Assembly: GCA_018266395.1 (NCBI GenBank)
Contig: JAFEAM010000016.1
Coordinates: 51,305-115,304, forward strand
Source of the DNA: Bacteroidota bacterium
GTDB taxonomy: Bacteria > Bacteroidota > Bacteroidia > Cytophagales > Cyclobacteriaceae
Direction: 5' to 3'
DNA length: 64,000 nucleotides
Position 1 is the first letter of the stretch, and every line of letters starts with the position of its first letter. Of the stretch, positions 18,879-28,097 are shown in pieces. Below the pieces are notes generated by a model that saw nothing but the letters and a program-made list of their open reading frames with translations, did not search any database and had not been told where the DNA came from. Position numbers and translations under genes: made by a program.

Positions 18879-19160
18879 ATGATGTACTACGTCTATATTC
18901 TTATCTCAAGAGCTCATGGCAGATATTATATCGGCCAAACCGAAGACGTTTCAAAAAGAATGAACCGACATAATTCTGGAACAGAGCGTTCCACGTCTCC
19001 TTACAAGCCATGGGAACTTTTATGGTGCTGCACAAAAACCACGCGCCAGGAAGCTATGCAGTTAGAAAAGAAACTTAAAAATCTCTCCAGGGAAAGACTA
19101 GAAGCTTTCATCAAGAAGTATCCTTCGTCACCAATTCTTACCAACTTAAGTGCAGATTGA
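18879..19160 (+). CDS. Small GIY-YIG endonuclease
   Basis: This 93-residue protein is a stand-alone GIY-YIG nuclease domain of the UPF0213/UvrC-N type. YVYIL and YYIG form the GIY...YIG strands. Arg27 in KRMNRHN and Glu63 in AMQLEKKLK match the conserved Arg and metal-binding Glu. No DNA-binding domain is attached. The start may be either of two adjacent ATGs (18879, 18882). The last codons and stop (GCAGATTGA) fall inside the right-hand 100-bp repeat. Such domains cut DNA in homing and repair enzymes. The gene sits between two tRNA-Ser copies, which fits a homing-like role. Confidence 0.85.
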   Translation: MMYYVYILISRAHGRYYIGQTEDVSKRMNRHNSGTERSTSPYKPWELLWCCTKTTRQEAMQLEKKLKNLSRERLEAFIKKYPSSPILTNLSAD

Positions 19161-19250
19161 ACTATTATTGCACCCAGATCCAGGAGAGATGCCAGAGTGG
19201 CCGAATGGGGCGGTCTCGAAAACCGCTATACTCGCAAGGGTATCGAGGGT
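19151..19250 (+). repeat. Right 100-bp direct repeat
   Basis: Perfect copy of 18640-18739. It includes the end of the GIY-YIG reading frame, 32 bases of tRNA leader and the first 68 bases of the intact tRNA-Ser. Confidence 0.97.
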
Positions 19251-19269
19251 TCGAATCCCTCTCTCTCCG
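19183..19269 (+). tRNA. tRNA-Ser(CGA), intact copy
   Basis: An 87-nt class II tRNA with acceptor stem GGAGAGA/TCTCTCC, discriminator G, anticodon stem GCGGT/ACCGC around CTCGAAA, a long variable arm (TATACTCGCAAGGGTATC) and T-arm GAGGG-TTCGAAT-CCCTC. The anticodon CGA reads UCG. CCA is not encoded. Its 3' end is 3 bp from the convergent gene at 19272. Confidence 0.97.
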
Positions 19270-19271
19270 CT

Positions 19272-20036
19272 CTACTTACTCAGAGTATTATAGTACGCAA
19301 ATATCTTCACCAGGTCTTTCTCCTCATTGTAAGCAAGCGTATTCTCTTTGGCATATTTGTCTACCTCCCCCGCTTTGTCGCCAAAGATTTCCATGACTTT
19401 CTTCCGCCCTTTTACCGGACGAAGATCGCCTCCCACCGCACTCCACATCCGTGAATGCTTGATAATACGCGTGTCACGGCTCCCTGCATTCAGGGCAGGC
19501 TGGTAGTCAGGATCTTTGATCTCGACATAATACTCCTTGAGCAATGGAACCTTTCCGTCATAAAGCAGCTCGAAAAAATTCCAAATCGGAACCCCATCGG
19601 ACTTGAGACTCTTTCCGTTGATGAAATGGTGTTGTCGGTTTGCAACGGTGTCATTGATTGTAAATTCCCTGACCAGGCTGTTCTGCAGCGCGCGGTCACC
19701 CATGGCGGTATGAAATTCCACTTCCTTGAGGTAGATATTATATCGGACAAGGTAACCTGTAATCGTCATATCCCTGTCCATCAGTGAAACTGTTCCAGGA
19801 AGCCAATCTTTCATATAAATGTCTCCCTGGACTTCGCTTGGCGGCCTGGCAATAGGCAGTCCATTCAGAAGATCAGTGAAGTAGGGATTCCTTCGTGATG
19901 CCGGTGAAAGATTTTGTGCATCTGCAGAAAGGCCGGACAGCACGCCGATCAGGATTATGTGCCCAATGAGCACCCCCCTGAAAGAACGGGTATCATAACC
20001 ATCCAAAATCAAACTGATCACACCTAAATCTAGCAT
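19272..20036 (-). CDS. Conserved exported protein of unknown function
   Basis: About 250 residues with a hydrophobic signal-like segment (VLIGHIILIGVLSGLSADAQ) before a globular part. The start is uncertain: an ATG at 20036, or a GTG at 19973 that has AGGGGG just before it. The frame remains open to a TTG at 20078. The mature region has GTVSLMDRDMTITGYLVRYN and ends with AKENTLAYNEEKDLVKIF. This is a pattern I associate with small periplasmic proteins of Bacteroidota, but I do not recognise a named family. Confidence 0.72.
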   Translation of the reverse strand: MLDLGVISLILDGYDTRSFRGVLIGHIILIGVLSGLSADAQNLSPASRRNPYFTDLLNGLPIARPPSEVQGDIYMKDWLPGTVSLMDRDMTITGYLVRYNIYLKEVEFHTAMGDRALQNSLVREFTINDTVANRQHHFINGKSLKSDGVPIWNFFELLYDGKVPLLKEYYVEIKDPDYQPALNAGSRDTRIIKHSRMWSAVGGDLRPVKGRKKVMEIFGDKAGEVDKYAKENTLAYNEEKDLVKIFAYYNTLSK

Positions 20037-20132
20037 TTCTGAACCTAAGTATCCCCCGCGCGCACGTAAAAGACGCAAAATCCGGTGGGCTGAAGAAAAA
20101 GTGGCAACGATCAGGGAAGGCCAACATTTTCT

Positions 20133-22817
20133 TCAAACCACAATCCGCAGTTGCTTCAGCACCCGGTTGAAAAAGACCGATATGACACTGATAAAGATTA
20201 CAACGCCCCAATCCTCGAGGGCGATGGGCTCAAGTTTCAACGCCTCCGCAACGCCAGGGATAAAGAATGCCAATACCGTTAATGAAAGGCAAATGACGAG
20301 TGCATACCAGACAAACTTGTTCCTGGCCACCTCTGAATAGAAAAATGATTTGCTGCTGGCCGGCGTCACGTTGAATACGTGCAGCAGCTTTGACACAATC
20401 AGGGTCAGAAAAAGGATATTGTTACACACTTCAGTCGGGTGAGTGGTATTCACATGGGTAGTATAGTGAACCCATACGACAGCGGCGAACGCAGCGCCTG
20501 CCAATACCAGTGCATAGACCATCAGTGCAGTCCATTGTTTCGGCCCTACAATAGGCTCGCTTGTCCTGCGGGGTTTCTGTTGCATTACCAGTTCATTGGC
20601 TTCTGACACACCCAGGGCCAATGCCGGCAAGGCATCTGTGACGAGGTTAATAAAGAGTATCTGAAGTGGGATCAGCGCGAAGTGGGTATCCAATACGGCC
20701 GTTGCACCAATTACGGCAAGTTCGCTGAGGTTGGAGGACAAAAGGAAGACCACAAACATCCGGATATTTTCAAAGATCACCCTACCCTGCTTGATGGCTA
20801 CGACAATGGATGTAAACGAATCATCTTTGAGTACCATGTCTGCCACCTCCTGCGCCACTTGTGTTCCGCGCTTACCCATGGCAATTCCAATGTCCGCCTT
20901 TTTCAACGCCGGTGCGTCATTGACTCCATCCCCTGTCATTCCAACTACGTGTTCATTCTCCTGCAGAAATTTCACGAGGTCAAGTTTCTGCTTCGGGGTT
21001 ACGCGGGCAAAGATTCTTGCCGATAGCCAGGCCTTCTTTTTTTCCTCTGTCAGGTTCTCATAGTCGCCCATTTCACTTCCCGACATCACAATCTCGCCCT
21101 CTCCACTGAGCAGTCCCAGTTTCAATCCAATGTTCCGCGCTGTTGCCGGATGGTCTCCTGTTGCCATCAGGACTTCGATGCCGGCTGTACGACATTCATG
21201 TATGGCCGCTGCCACTTCAGTACGCGGCGGATCCATCATCCCAATGAGGCCGGCAAAAGTGAGTTCCCGGCTGAGAACATCCGGAATCTGATGACCCTCC
21301 TTGAATGCAGCACCAATTACCCGCAGACCTGACGCCGCCATCCGGTGCGCTTCATTTCGGTAGTGGGCCCGGGTAGCCTCATCCATCGGCAAGGTCTCCC
21401 TGTCTTTCAGCACGTGTGTGCATCTCAACAACAACTCCTCCACTGCCCCCTTCACACAGGTCAGGTAATCGCCGCCAGAGGCATGGCAAGTAGCCATGAT
21501 CTTCGTTTCTGAACTGAAGGGCTCTTCCTTCACTTTGGGATGCAGTTTGCGAATCGCTAAAATGTCTTTTTTGCCTGCTCTCGAGAACTTCAGCAACCCC
21601 GTCTCCAATGGGTCACCTACCTCCCTCAACTCGTGGCCGTGAACAGAAATGTCGGCCGTATTACACAGACATGATACCAGTTGTATCATTTCATAGTTAA
21701 GGGTTCTGAGCAACTGCTCACCATCCTGAATATGGATACTCTGGTGTATAGCATCCGGCTCAATGGTTAGGTCTCCGGCATCCATACTCAGCATGCTGAC
21801 CTCGATCCGGTTTTCTGTAAGTGTGCCAGTCTTGTCGGTACAAATCACCGTTGTCCCACCCAGCGTCTCCACCGCGGCAAGTCTTTTCACGATCACATTG
21901 TGACGGGCCATCCTCAACATCCCCTGTGCTAGGGCCAGTGTCGCCACGATGGGAAGCGCCTCCGGTACAGCGGCTACGGCCAGCGCGATGGACGTCTTGA
22001 ACATGCTTACAAAGGGGTGACCTTGCAGCAGGCCGGCCAGAAAAATGATAACCACCAGGACTGAGGTTATCCAAATGAGCTTCCTGCTGAATACGTTGAT
22101 CTTCTTCTCCAGGGGAGTATCCTCTTCTTCTGAGGATTGAACCATCTCGGCGATCTGGCCAAACTCAGTCTGCATGCCCGTATTGGTCACAATGGCATAG
22201 CCATTACCCCTAGTGATGAAAGTGCCTTTGAACAGCATGTTACGCCTGTCCGCCATGGGGCAATCCACCGGGAGCACATCGAGTTTCTTGGAGATGGGCA
22301 TGGACTCGCCGGTTAGTGCTGACTCATTCACTTCCAATTGTGAGAGCGTAAAGAGTCTTGCATCTGCCTGCACCATGTCACCTGCCTCTACGTAAAGGAT
22401 GTCTCCCGGCACCACCTCGTGCGAGGGGACTTCCTCCACCTGACCCTCTCTCAGCACTTTTGCGGGTATTACCGTCAGCAACTTCAAGGCTTCCATGCTT
22501 TGCTGCGCCTGGTATTCCATAGCGAAGCCGATGCTGGCATTGATCAGCAGCACCACCCCGATGGCACTGGCGTCCAGTAATTGTCCGAAGTAGATTGACA
22601 TGAGGGCCGCTATGCCCAGAACGATAATGAAGGGGCTCTTGAATTGACTCAGGAATATGAGAATGGGGCTTGTCTTCTTGGTTTCGATCAGCGAGTTTGG
22701 CCCGTATTGCCTTAATCGCTTTTCAACCTCCTTCTTCGAAAGGCCTTTGTCTGAATCAGTTGCAAGCTCCTGATGTATGATTTCCCATTGTTTCGCATGA
22801 GCGTTCACATAACTCAT
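20133..22817 (-). CDS. Calcium-type cation-transporting P-type ATPase
   Basis: This 894-residue inner-membrane pump shows all P-type landmarks: TGES at 169-172, the phosphorylation motif ICTDKTGTLT with Asp328, and the hinge TGDGVNDAPALKKADIG. PEALP at 285-289 in M4 and NLVTDALPALALG in M6 place it in the P2A/P2B calcium group, with PEALP where SERCA has PEGLP. The N-terminal cation ATPase domain (WEIIHQELATDSDKGLS) and C-terminal cation ATPase helices are present. Calcium or manganese export is likely but not proven. It is a single gene. Confidence 0.93.
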   Translation of the reverse strand: MSYVNAHAKQWEIIHQELATDSDKGLSKKEVEKRLRQYGPNSLIETKKTSPILIFLSQFKSPFIIVLGIAALMSIYFGQLLDASAIGVVLLINASIGFAMEYQAQQSMEALKLLTVIPAKVLREGQVEEVPSHEVVPGDILYVEAGDMVQADARLFTLSQLEVNESALTGESMPISKKLDVLPVDCPMADRRNMLFKGTFITRGNGYAIVTNTGMQTEFGQIAEMVQSSEEEDTPLEKKINVFSRKLIWITSVLVVIIFLAGLLQGHPFVSMFKTSIALAVAAVPEALPIVATLALAQGMLRMARHNVIVKRLAAVETLGGTTVICTDKTGTLTENRIEVSMLSMDAGDLTIEPDAIHQSIHIQDGEQLLRTLNYEMIQLVSCLCNTADISVHGHELREVGDPLETGLLKFSRAGKKDILAIRKLHPKVKEEPFSSETKIMATCHASGGDYLTCVKGAVEELLLRCTHVLKDRETLPMDEATRAHYRNEAHRMAASGLRVIGAAFKEGHQIPDVLSRELTFAGLIGMMDPPRTEVAAAIHECRTAGIEVLMATGDHPATARNIGLKLGLLSGEGEIVMSGSEMGDYENLTEEKKKAWLSARIFARVTPKQKLDLVKFLQENEHVVGMTGDGVNDAPALKKADIGIAMGKRGTQVAQEVADMVLKDDSFTSIVVAIKQGRVIFENIRMFVVFLLSSNLSELAVIGATAVLDTHFALIPLQILFINLVTDALPALALGVSEANELVMQQKPRRTSEPIVGPKQWTALMVYALVLAGAAFAAVVWVHYTTHVNTTHPTEVCNNILFLTLIVSKLLHVFNVTPASSKSFFYSEVARNKFVWYALVICLSLTVLAFFIPGVAEALKLEPIALEDWGVVIFISVISVFFNRVLKQLRIVV

Positions 22818-22842
22818 AACCAGACCTTAGCCACCTTTCCCT

Positions 22843-22850
22843 GAAAGATA
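22843..22850 (-). promoter_or_regulatory. Candidate -7 box for the P-type ATPase
   Basis: On the minus strand the sequence reads TATCTTTC, one base from the Bacteroidota TAnnTTTG box, and is 25 bases upstream of the ATG. No clear -33 TTG is seen. Confidence 0.3.
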
Positions 22851-22961
22851 AACCGATTATGGAGTAAAGAAAATGATTCTTGTTAGGGATTGCAGATTAC
22901 AGATTACTAATTCCAGATGGTCAATTCACTGACCCTGAAATTGGCCGTCACAACCATTTAA

Positions 22962-24194
22962 TTACTCAAACCTCAGAGATTCAATGGGATCTAAACGTGA
23001 TGCCTTGTAGGCAGGATAGTAACCAGACATGAGGCCAACGAAGATGCACACCAGAACACCCACCATCATCCAGAGCCAGGGCAGAACGAAAGAAGTGATG
23101 CCCATGAAGCTGGCGAAGAAGTTGCCAACCGCGATGCCCAGTATGATTCCTACCAATCCACCGATAAGGCATACGACAATAGCTTCAATGACAAACTGCT
23201 GACGGATGCGAAGCGGGGTGGCCCCAAGCGCCTTCCTTACACCCACTTCCCTCGTACGTTCTGTCACTGACACCAGCATGATGTTCATGAGCGCTATGGA
23301 GGATCCCAGGAGGGTAACAAATCCAATACCGAGTCCTACCCAGCGGATGATCCCTATCAGATTATTGAGTTCAGCAAGAGTATCACTCTTATCCAGTTCA
23401 AACGAGTTTTCCTTTCCGATCTGGTCACGCCGGATGGAGCGCATGAGACCTGTGGCCTCTCCCATTGCATTGTCAAGTTGCTGAGGGTCTGAAATGCCGA
23501 CGGTCAGATAATAATCAAGTCCACGGCCCGATGCCAATTGGTTGGCAACAATAACAGGTATAAAGACCATGTTGTCAAAGTTGTCTTCCGCGAGCTGACC
23601 TTTTTCTTTCAACACGCCCACCACACGGAACTGCATTCCTTTGAATGACACAACCGTGTTGAGCGGATCTTCATTCGGCTCATAAATGGAGGTGTACACC
23701 TTCTTCCCTAAAATGCAAACCCGGGTGCCATACTCAATTTCCCTGGCAGACAGGTTTCTACCATACTCAAAGTTGAGATCCTTCACCGACATGTATTGAT
23801 CATTGATGCCGGTAATATTGATGTTGGGATTGGTCTTCTTTGAACCGTGCTTCACTTCCGCGATAGAAGTGAGGTCGGCAGAAAGGCTTATCACGGAGGG
23901 CACATTGAACTGCGTTATGAACCGCTCCACTTCATTCAACTCGAGCGGCTTGTACATCTTTTGCTTGATGCCCTCACGGCTCCGGTTGCGGTTCCTGATT
24001 GAGTTGATTTCAAATGTATTTGCCCCGAGAGAAGAAAGGCTCTCATTGAGCTTGAATTTAATCCCGTCGACCGCGGTAAGGGCACCCACAAGCGCGGTTA
24101 TGCCTATTGCCACAATAACGGCAGTAAGGACAGACCGCAGGAGATTGGCCTGAATGGAACGAAGTCCTTCTTTGATGTTTTCGATTATATTCAT
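22962..24194 (-). CDS. MacB-like ABC transporter permease without adjacent ATPase
   Basis: This 410-residue protein has the MacB topology: a transmembrane helix at about 20-42, a MacB periplasmic core and an FtsX block of three helices near 285-310, 335-360 and 370-395. The cytoplasmic loop [16 protein letters not shown] is typical. Bacteroidota often have such lone permeases whose ATPase lies elsewhere. The substrate is unknown. A TAAATTTG box lies about 20 bases upstream on the minus strand. Confidence 0.9.
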   Translation of the reverse strand: MNIIENIKEGLRSIQANLLRSVLTAVIVAIGITALVGALTAVDGIKFKLNESLSSLGANTFEINSIRNRNRSREGIKQKMYKPLELNEVERFITQFNVPSVISLSADLTSIAEVKHGSKKTNPNINITGINDQYMSVKDLNFEYGRNLSAREIEYGTRVCILGKKVYTSIYEPNEDPLNTVVSFKGMQFRVVGVLKEKGQLAEDNFDNMVFIPVIVANQLASGRGLDYYLTVGISDPQQLDNAMGEATGLMRSIRRDQIGKENSFELDKSDTLAELNNLIGIIRWVGLGIGFVTLLGSSIALMNIMLVSVTERTREVGVRKALGATPLRIRQQFVIEAIVVCLIGGLVGIILGIAVGNFFASFMGITSFVLPWLWMMVGVLVCIFVGLMSGYYPAYKASRLDPIESLRFE

Positions 24195-24268
24195 TCAAAA
24201 CAGGTTACCACGCACAAATTTACCCTGATTTACGTTTAAGGATGAGGGTTTAATTTCTTTCTTTTGCA

Positions 24269-25540
24269 ATGCTTGCTTTAACGATGCGATTCCTGCTTTT
24301 GTTTTGCCTTTTATTATCCGGGGTGGTGGCCAGAGCCAACTACATCTTTATCCCCATGGATAACAAGCAAGCCGACCACCTGAAGGCCTACGGAATCGCC
24401 TATTGGGTATTGCGCAAAGAGGTGGAGATAGACTGGCTGTTGAATTACAGGGGCGGCAGTTTCATGTGCAAATACCACCCTCTGATCCAGAACGAATTGG
24501 TGGTGCGGGGGGTCAGCTACGATATCATTTCAGACGCAACAGCAAACGACATCCTCCTTGAAATTGCCAGCCCGGCGCTCAATTACGATATCATGAAGCT
24601 GGAGAAGTATCCGAAAATTGCGGTGTACTCCCCCAAGTCCAAGCAACCCTGGGACGATGCCGTTACGCTGGTACTAACCTACGCGGAGATTCCTTATGAC
24701 GTGGTGTTTGATGATGAGGTGATGCGGGGCGACCTTACCAAATACGACTGGCTTCACCTGCACCATGAAGACTTCACAGGTCAATACGGAAAATTCTACA
24801 GCAACTATGCCAATATGCCCTGGTACATTGAGCAGCAAAAAGAAGCTGAAGACATGGCAAGAAAGCACGGCTTTCCAAAAGTCTCTCAACTGAAACTGGC
24901 TGTGGCCAAGAAGATAAAGGAATTTGTTGCCGGAGGAGGATTCCTGTTTGCCATGTGCTCTGCTACTGACTCATTTGACATTGCACTGGCAGCCGAGAAC
25001 ACTGACATCTGCGAAAGAATGTACGACGGCGACCCCGCTGACCCCCGCGCCCAGGAGAAACTCATCTACGACAATTGCCTTGCCTTTACCAACTTCCATC
25101 TCGTGCGCGATCCTTATCAATATGAATTCTCCGATATCGACAACAACGCGCCGGAGAGAGGCCTTCGCCAGGATAATGACTACTTCAACGTCTTTGAGTT
25201 CTCTGCCAAGTGGGATCCCATCCCCTCCATGCTGACCCAAAACCACACCAAAGTGATCAAAGGTTTCTACGGGCAGACCACCGGCTTCAAGAAACAATTG
25301 GTCAAGTCCGACGTGGTCATTATGGGTGAGAACAAGGAGATCAACGAAGCCAAGTATCTGCATGGCGTCTTCGGCAAGGGCTTCTGGACTTTCTATGGAG
25401 GCCATGACCCTGAGGACTACCAGCACACGGTTTATGAAGAGCCTACTGACCTGGCCTTGCATCCGAACTCACCAGGGTTCCGTCTTATTCTGAACAACGT
25501 ATTGTTCCCTGCAGCCAAGAAGAAGAAGCAAAAGACCTAG
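24269..25540 (+). CDS. Secreted Bacteroidota protein (often labelled asparagine synthetase B)
   Basis: 423 residues with a signal peptide (MRFLLLFCLLLSGVVARA after either of two ATGs, 24269 or 24284). The family is common in Bacteroidota and I recall that databases often call it asparagine synthetase B. I see neither an N-terminal cysteine for glutamine amidotransfer nor the SGGxDS pyrophosphatase loop, so that function is not supported. Motifs present include YFIP-like starts, YDWLHLHHEDFTGQYG and GFLFAMCSATDSFDI. The latter blocks recall class I glutamine amidotransferase or ThuA-like folds. A periplasmic role is likely. Confidence 0.85.
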   Translation: MLALTMRFLLLFCLLLSGVVARANYIFIPMDNKQADHLKAYGIAYWVLRKEVEIDWLLNYRGGSFMCKYHPLIQNELVVRGVSYDIISDATANDILLEIASPALNYDIMKLEKYPKIAVYSPKSKQPWDDAVTLVLTYAEIPYDVVFDDEVMRGDLTKYDWLHLHHEDFTGQYGKFYSNYANMPWYIEQQKEAEDMARKHGFPKVSQLKLAVAKKIKEFVAGGGFLFAMCSATDSFDIALAAENTDICERMYDGDPADPRAQEKLIYDNCLAFTNFHLVRDPYQYEFSDIDNNAPERGLRQDNDYFNVFEFSAKWDPIPSMLTQNHTKVIKGFYGQTTGFKKQLVKSDVVIMGENKEINEAKYLHGVFGKGFWTFYGGHDPEDYQHTVYEEPTDLALHPNSPGFRLILNNVLFPAAKKKKQKT

Positions 25541-26130
25541 TGCATCCTGTCTTCCCTTGCTTCAAGTGTTTTCATGATCTCCGCCTCTCCCGCAAGAATT
25601 TCCCTCCACCGCTTTTCCACCCGTTCAGGATCATCGAATTTCTTTGCCAGCCGCAGAAAGCCCTTGTAGTGGCCGGCTTCCGACACCATCAGTTCATGAT
25701 AGAATGCAGCAAGATCGGCGTCCTGAATTTCCTTTGACAGCAGTCGAAAACGTTCACAGCTTCTTGCCTCAATCAATGCATTTAAAAGTAGGCGCTCGGT
25801 TAATTGCTGTTCCCTGCTCCCGCCCTTCCGTATCAGCTGCTGGATGCGTTCCACATATTCGTCCTTCCGCTGGCTGCCCAGTGCCCAACCACGCTCGCTC
25901 AGTTTGTCCAACACCCGTCTGAAGTGATCCCATTCCTCTGATACCACCGGTGTCAGCATGTCAACCAGCTCCTTTTTTTCCGGGAACTGCACAATAAGGG
26001 AGATGCATGAAGACGCAGCTTTCTGTTCACAGTAAGCATGATCGATCAGAATCTCGCGGATATTCTTCTCAGCAATGTCAACCCATCGCGGGTCGGTAGG
26101 AAGAACCAGTCCCAAAACGTGCTTTTCCAT
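25537..26130 (-). CDS. miaE: tRNA-(ms2io6A)-hydroxylase, MiaE family
   Basis: The 197-residue ferritin-like di-iron protein matches MiaE in length and motifs: AYCEQKAASS, EEWDHFRRVL, NALIEARSCERF and ELMVSEAGHYKGF supply the Glu and His ligands. MiaE hydroxylates the isopentenyl side chain of A37 in tRNAs that read UNN codons. It is the last gene of the lpxK-porin-miaE set, overlapping the porin stop codon by one base (TGATG). It converges on the exported gene with overlapping stops. Confidence 0.9.
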   Translation of the reverse strand: MEKHVLGLVLPTDPRWVDIAEKNIREILIDHAYCEQKAASSCISLIVQFPEKKELVDMLTPVVSEEWDHFRRVLDKLSERGWALGSQRKDEYVERIQQLIRKGGSREQQLTERLLLNALIEARSCERFRLLSKEIQDADLAAFYHELMVSEAGHYKGFLRLAKKFDDPERVEKRWREILAGEAEIMKTLEAREDRMH

Positions 26131-28097
26131 CAGTCAAACATGAGAAAGTCAAATCCAAAGTCAATGGCATTGCGCTGCCCGGGATAACCTCCGTTTATCG
26201 ATTGAGTCGGATAGGCAGGTGTCGGTATATAACCTTGTGCAGTTACCATCTGCACCATGTTGTGGAACCTGACAAAGAATCGACCCCGCCTCATCTTGCC
26301 GTTTACATAGACATCAACCAGTGGAAAGGCAGGAGACACCATTCGATCCTGTACATAAAACTGTTGGATTGCAGGATCATATCCGAGCGCCTGGTATGCT
26401 GATTTGTAATGAACATCCACTCCCGCCTGAATCTGAAGGTGTTTGTTGAAGAGTTCATTTTCGTAAGCCAGCTGAGTATTCACGAACCATTCAGGAATCT
26501 TGATCGCTTTATCATCATTCTGCAGAAGAGCGGTATAAATCACCTGCGGCCTGAAATAGAAGTGCCTGAAGAATCTGAAACTCACCCTCACCTCGGGTGA
26601 AAAGATTACCTGCTTTCCGGAGGACTGAACAGGGAGAATAGATTGCGCCGGAAAGGCGGCGGGCAAGACCTCCTTGAAGTAGACATAGTTGGACAATGCG
26701 GTGAAGGTTCCACCTGCTTTTACCTGAATGGATGACTTTTCCGCCTTTATAAAACCCTGGGCTTGCGTGGACTGGATTCCATCAAAAGTTTGATTCCAGT
26801 TGTCATGAGAGCCCCGGTAAGCCATCTGCATCAGTCCGGGTTTGGAGCGGGTACTCCTGAAATATCCTTCGAGCCATGGTGACTCAATAACGCCTTCCAG
26901 CCTGTAAAATCCGCCAAAAAGAAATTCACCGAAGGCGTTGACAGAAGTAACAGAATCGAGATTGAACACCATCCGGCCGCCCAGGTAGCTTTCAGTTCCT
27001 GAGAGACGCGGCGCAACATTTACCGTATCCAACAGGTGGTTTGAGTAATTATAGGTGCGCAGTCTGAAGTAGGCACTGTAAAAAAAACCTGAGGCCCTGC
27101 CCTTGATGCCTGCCTCCTGTCGCATGCTTACAAACGTGGTTTGGTCGGAAGGGCTTAGCGAATCTGTCCGGTGAATATTCATGGAATAATCATAGAAAGC
27201 GCCATCCACGTTCAGGTCGTCCGTGTATCCATTGGTTTGCTTGTAGAAGTCAGCGATGTGATAGACCTGGAATGGTTTCGCCAGCTGAAATTGCTGGAAG
27301 AAATGAATGTTGCGCCTGTAGTCTTCCACCCGCGCGGAGAGCAGGTTCGGCTTTTGATTAGGATCCCAGATCTTGACCTGAGGATCATCGGCGGTCATGG
27401 TCACTCCGCCGTTTTCATATACGCGATGACGGATGCGCTGAAAGTTGAACAGCAGGGTGTACTTCCCATTCTTTGAGGAATAGCTCGAATAGATGTCATA
27501 GTAATGACTTACCGTCTGGTAGTCACCTCTCCCCTTGCTCTGAATCTGTTTGAGCACAAGAATCGGGCGGTAGTTGAATCCAAAGTTCCATCGGGGATTG
27601 ATGTTGCGGCTGAATTCTATTCTGGTCATGGCCCGGCCGCTGCCACCCCAGATAACCTGCATGCGGGTATAGGGCGAACGTGTGTTGAAATATTTCACCT
27701 GCTCGGTAGAGTAATAGGGTTCGTAGCCGTAGAAACCTGAATGCGCTCCAATCATGGTACCCACTTGTGGAAAGATGGGGCTCAGCGCTGTGCCCATCAC
27801 GCCGAGGTCCTTGTACTTGTTGAAGAATCGTTCTGTGAACATCCATCGGTGATAATTGTGGATGGTCGTATCGAGCGGGCGGTATACGGCACGGTTCATG
27901 AAGATCTCATCTTCCGTAGTCCACATGGAGGTTTGAGGACCATACACATTCCGCGTAGTGTCGTCGATGATTGACGATCCTCGTCTGCTTTCGTCCTTAA
28001 TCTGCTGACGGCGTTGCGCAACAGCAACAAGCGGACCCCAAAGGGCCAGAAAAACGATAAAATACCGCAAAAACACGCGCAAAGATAACGGACTCAT
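26130..28097 (-). CDS. Putative outer-membrane porin (Bacteroidota type)
   Basis: 655 residues with a signal peptide and a long series of amphipathic strands rich in Tyr, Phe and Arg, as in the Bacteroidota putative-porin family. It ends in GYPGQRNAIDFGFDFLMFD, with an aromatic residue near the end as in outer-membrane barrels. It overlaps lpxK by four bases (ATGA), so it is translated with an outer-membrane biogenesis gene. Pore function is inferred from the family. Confidence 0.87.
   Translation of the reverse strand: MSPLSLRVFLRYFIVFLALWGPLVAVAQRRQQIKDESRRGSSIIDDTTRNVYGPQTSMWTTEDEIFMNRAVYRPLDTTIHNYHRWMFTERFFNKYKDLGVMGTALSPIFPQVGTMIGAHSGFYGYEPYYSTEQVKYFNTRSPYTRMQVIWGGSGRAMTRIEFSRNINPRWNFGFNYRPILVLKQIQSKGRGDYQTVSHYYDIYSSYSSKNGKYTLLFNFQRIRHRVYENGGVTMTADDPQVKIWDPNQKPNLLSARVEDYRRNIHFFQQFQLAKPFQVYHIADFYKQTNGYTDDLNVDGAFYDYSMNIHRTDSLSPSDQTTFVSMRQEAGIKGRASGFFYSAYFRLRTYNYSNHLLDTVNVAPRLSGTESYLGGRMVFNLDSVTSVNAFGEFLFGGFYRLEGVIESPWLEGYFRSTRSKPGLMQMAYRGSHDNWNQTFDGIQSTQAQGFIKAEKSSIQVKAGGTFTALSNYVYFKEVLPAAFPAQSILPVQSSGKQVIFSPEVRVSFRFFRHFYFRPQVIYTALLQNDDKAIKIPEWFVNTQLAYENELFNKHLQIQAGVDVHYKSAYQALGYDPAIQQFYVQDRMVSPAFPLVDVYVNGKMRRGRFFVRFHNMVQMVTAQGYIPTPAYPTQSINGGYPGQRNAIDFGFDFLMFD

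Larger units (their letters stand above)
18740..19250 (+). mobile_element. 511-bp insertion in tRNA-Ser carrying two hairpins and a GIY-YIG endonuclease
   Basis: The simplest reading is that a 511-bp unit entered tRNA-Ser after its base 68. It carries two hairpins, a GIY-YIG nuclease gene and, at its right end, a second copy of the 100 bp to the left of the junction. The second copy restores the complete tRNA. There are no terminal inverted repeats of the transposon type, no transposase and no integrase. A tandem duplication with later divergence is the alternative. The direct repeats are seen; the mobility is inferred. Confidence 0.7.

Noticed and set aside
19157..19454. Open frames across the intact tRNA-Ser
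   Set aside because: They read the tRNA and the 3' end of the convergent gene. The tRNA explains the sequence.
22880..22915. Short GATTGCAGATTACAGATTAC-like repeat near 22.9 kb
   Set aside because: Only two or three imperfect short words; not enough to call a repeat element.
24269..25540. Asparagine synthetase B function
   Set aside because: The catalytic Cys and the ATP pyrophosphatase loop are not present.
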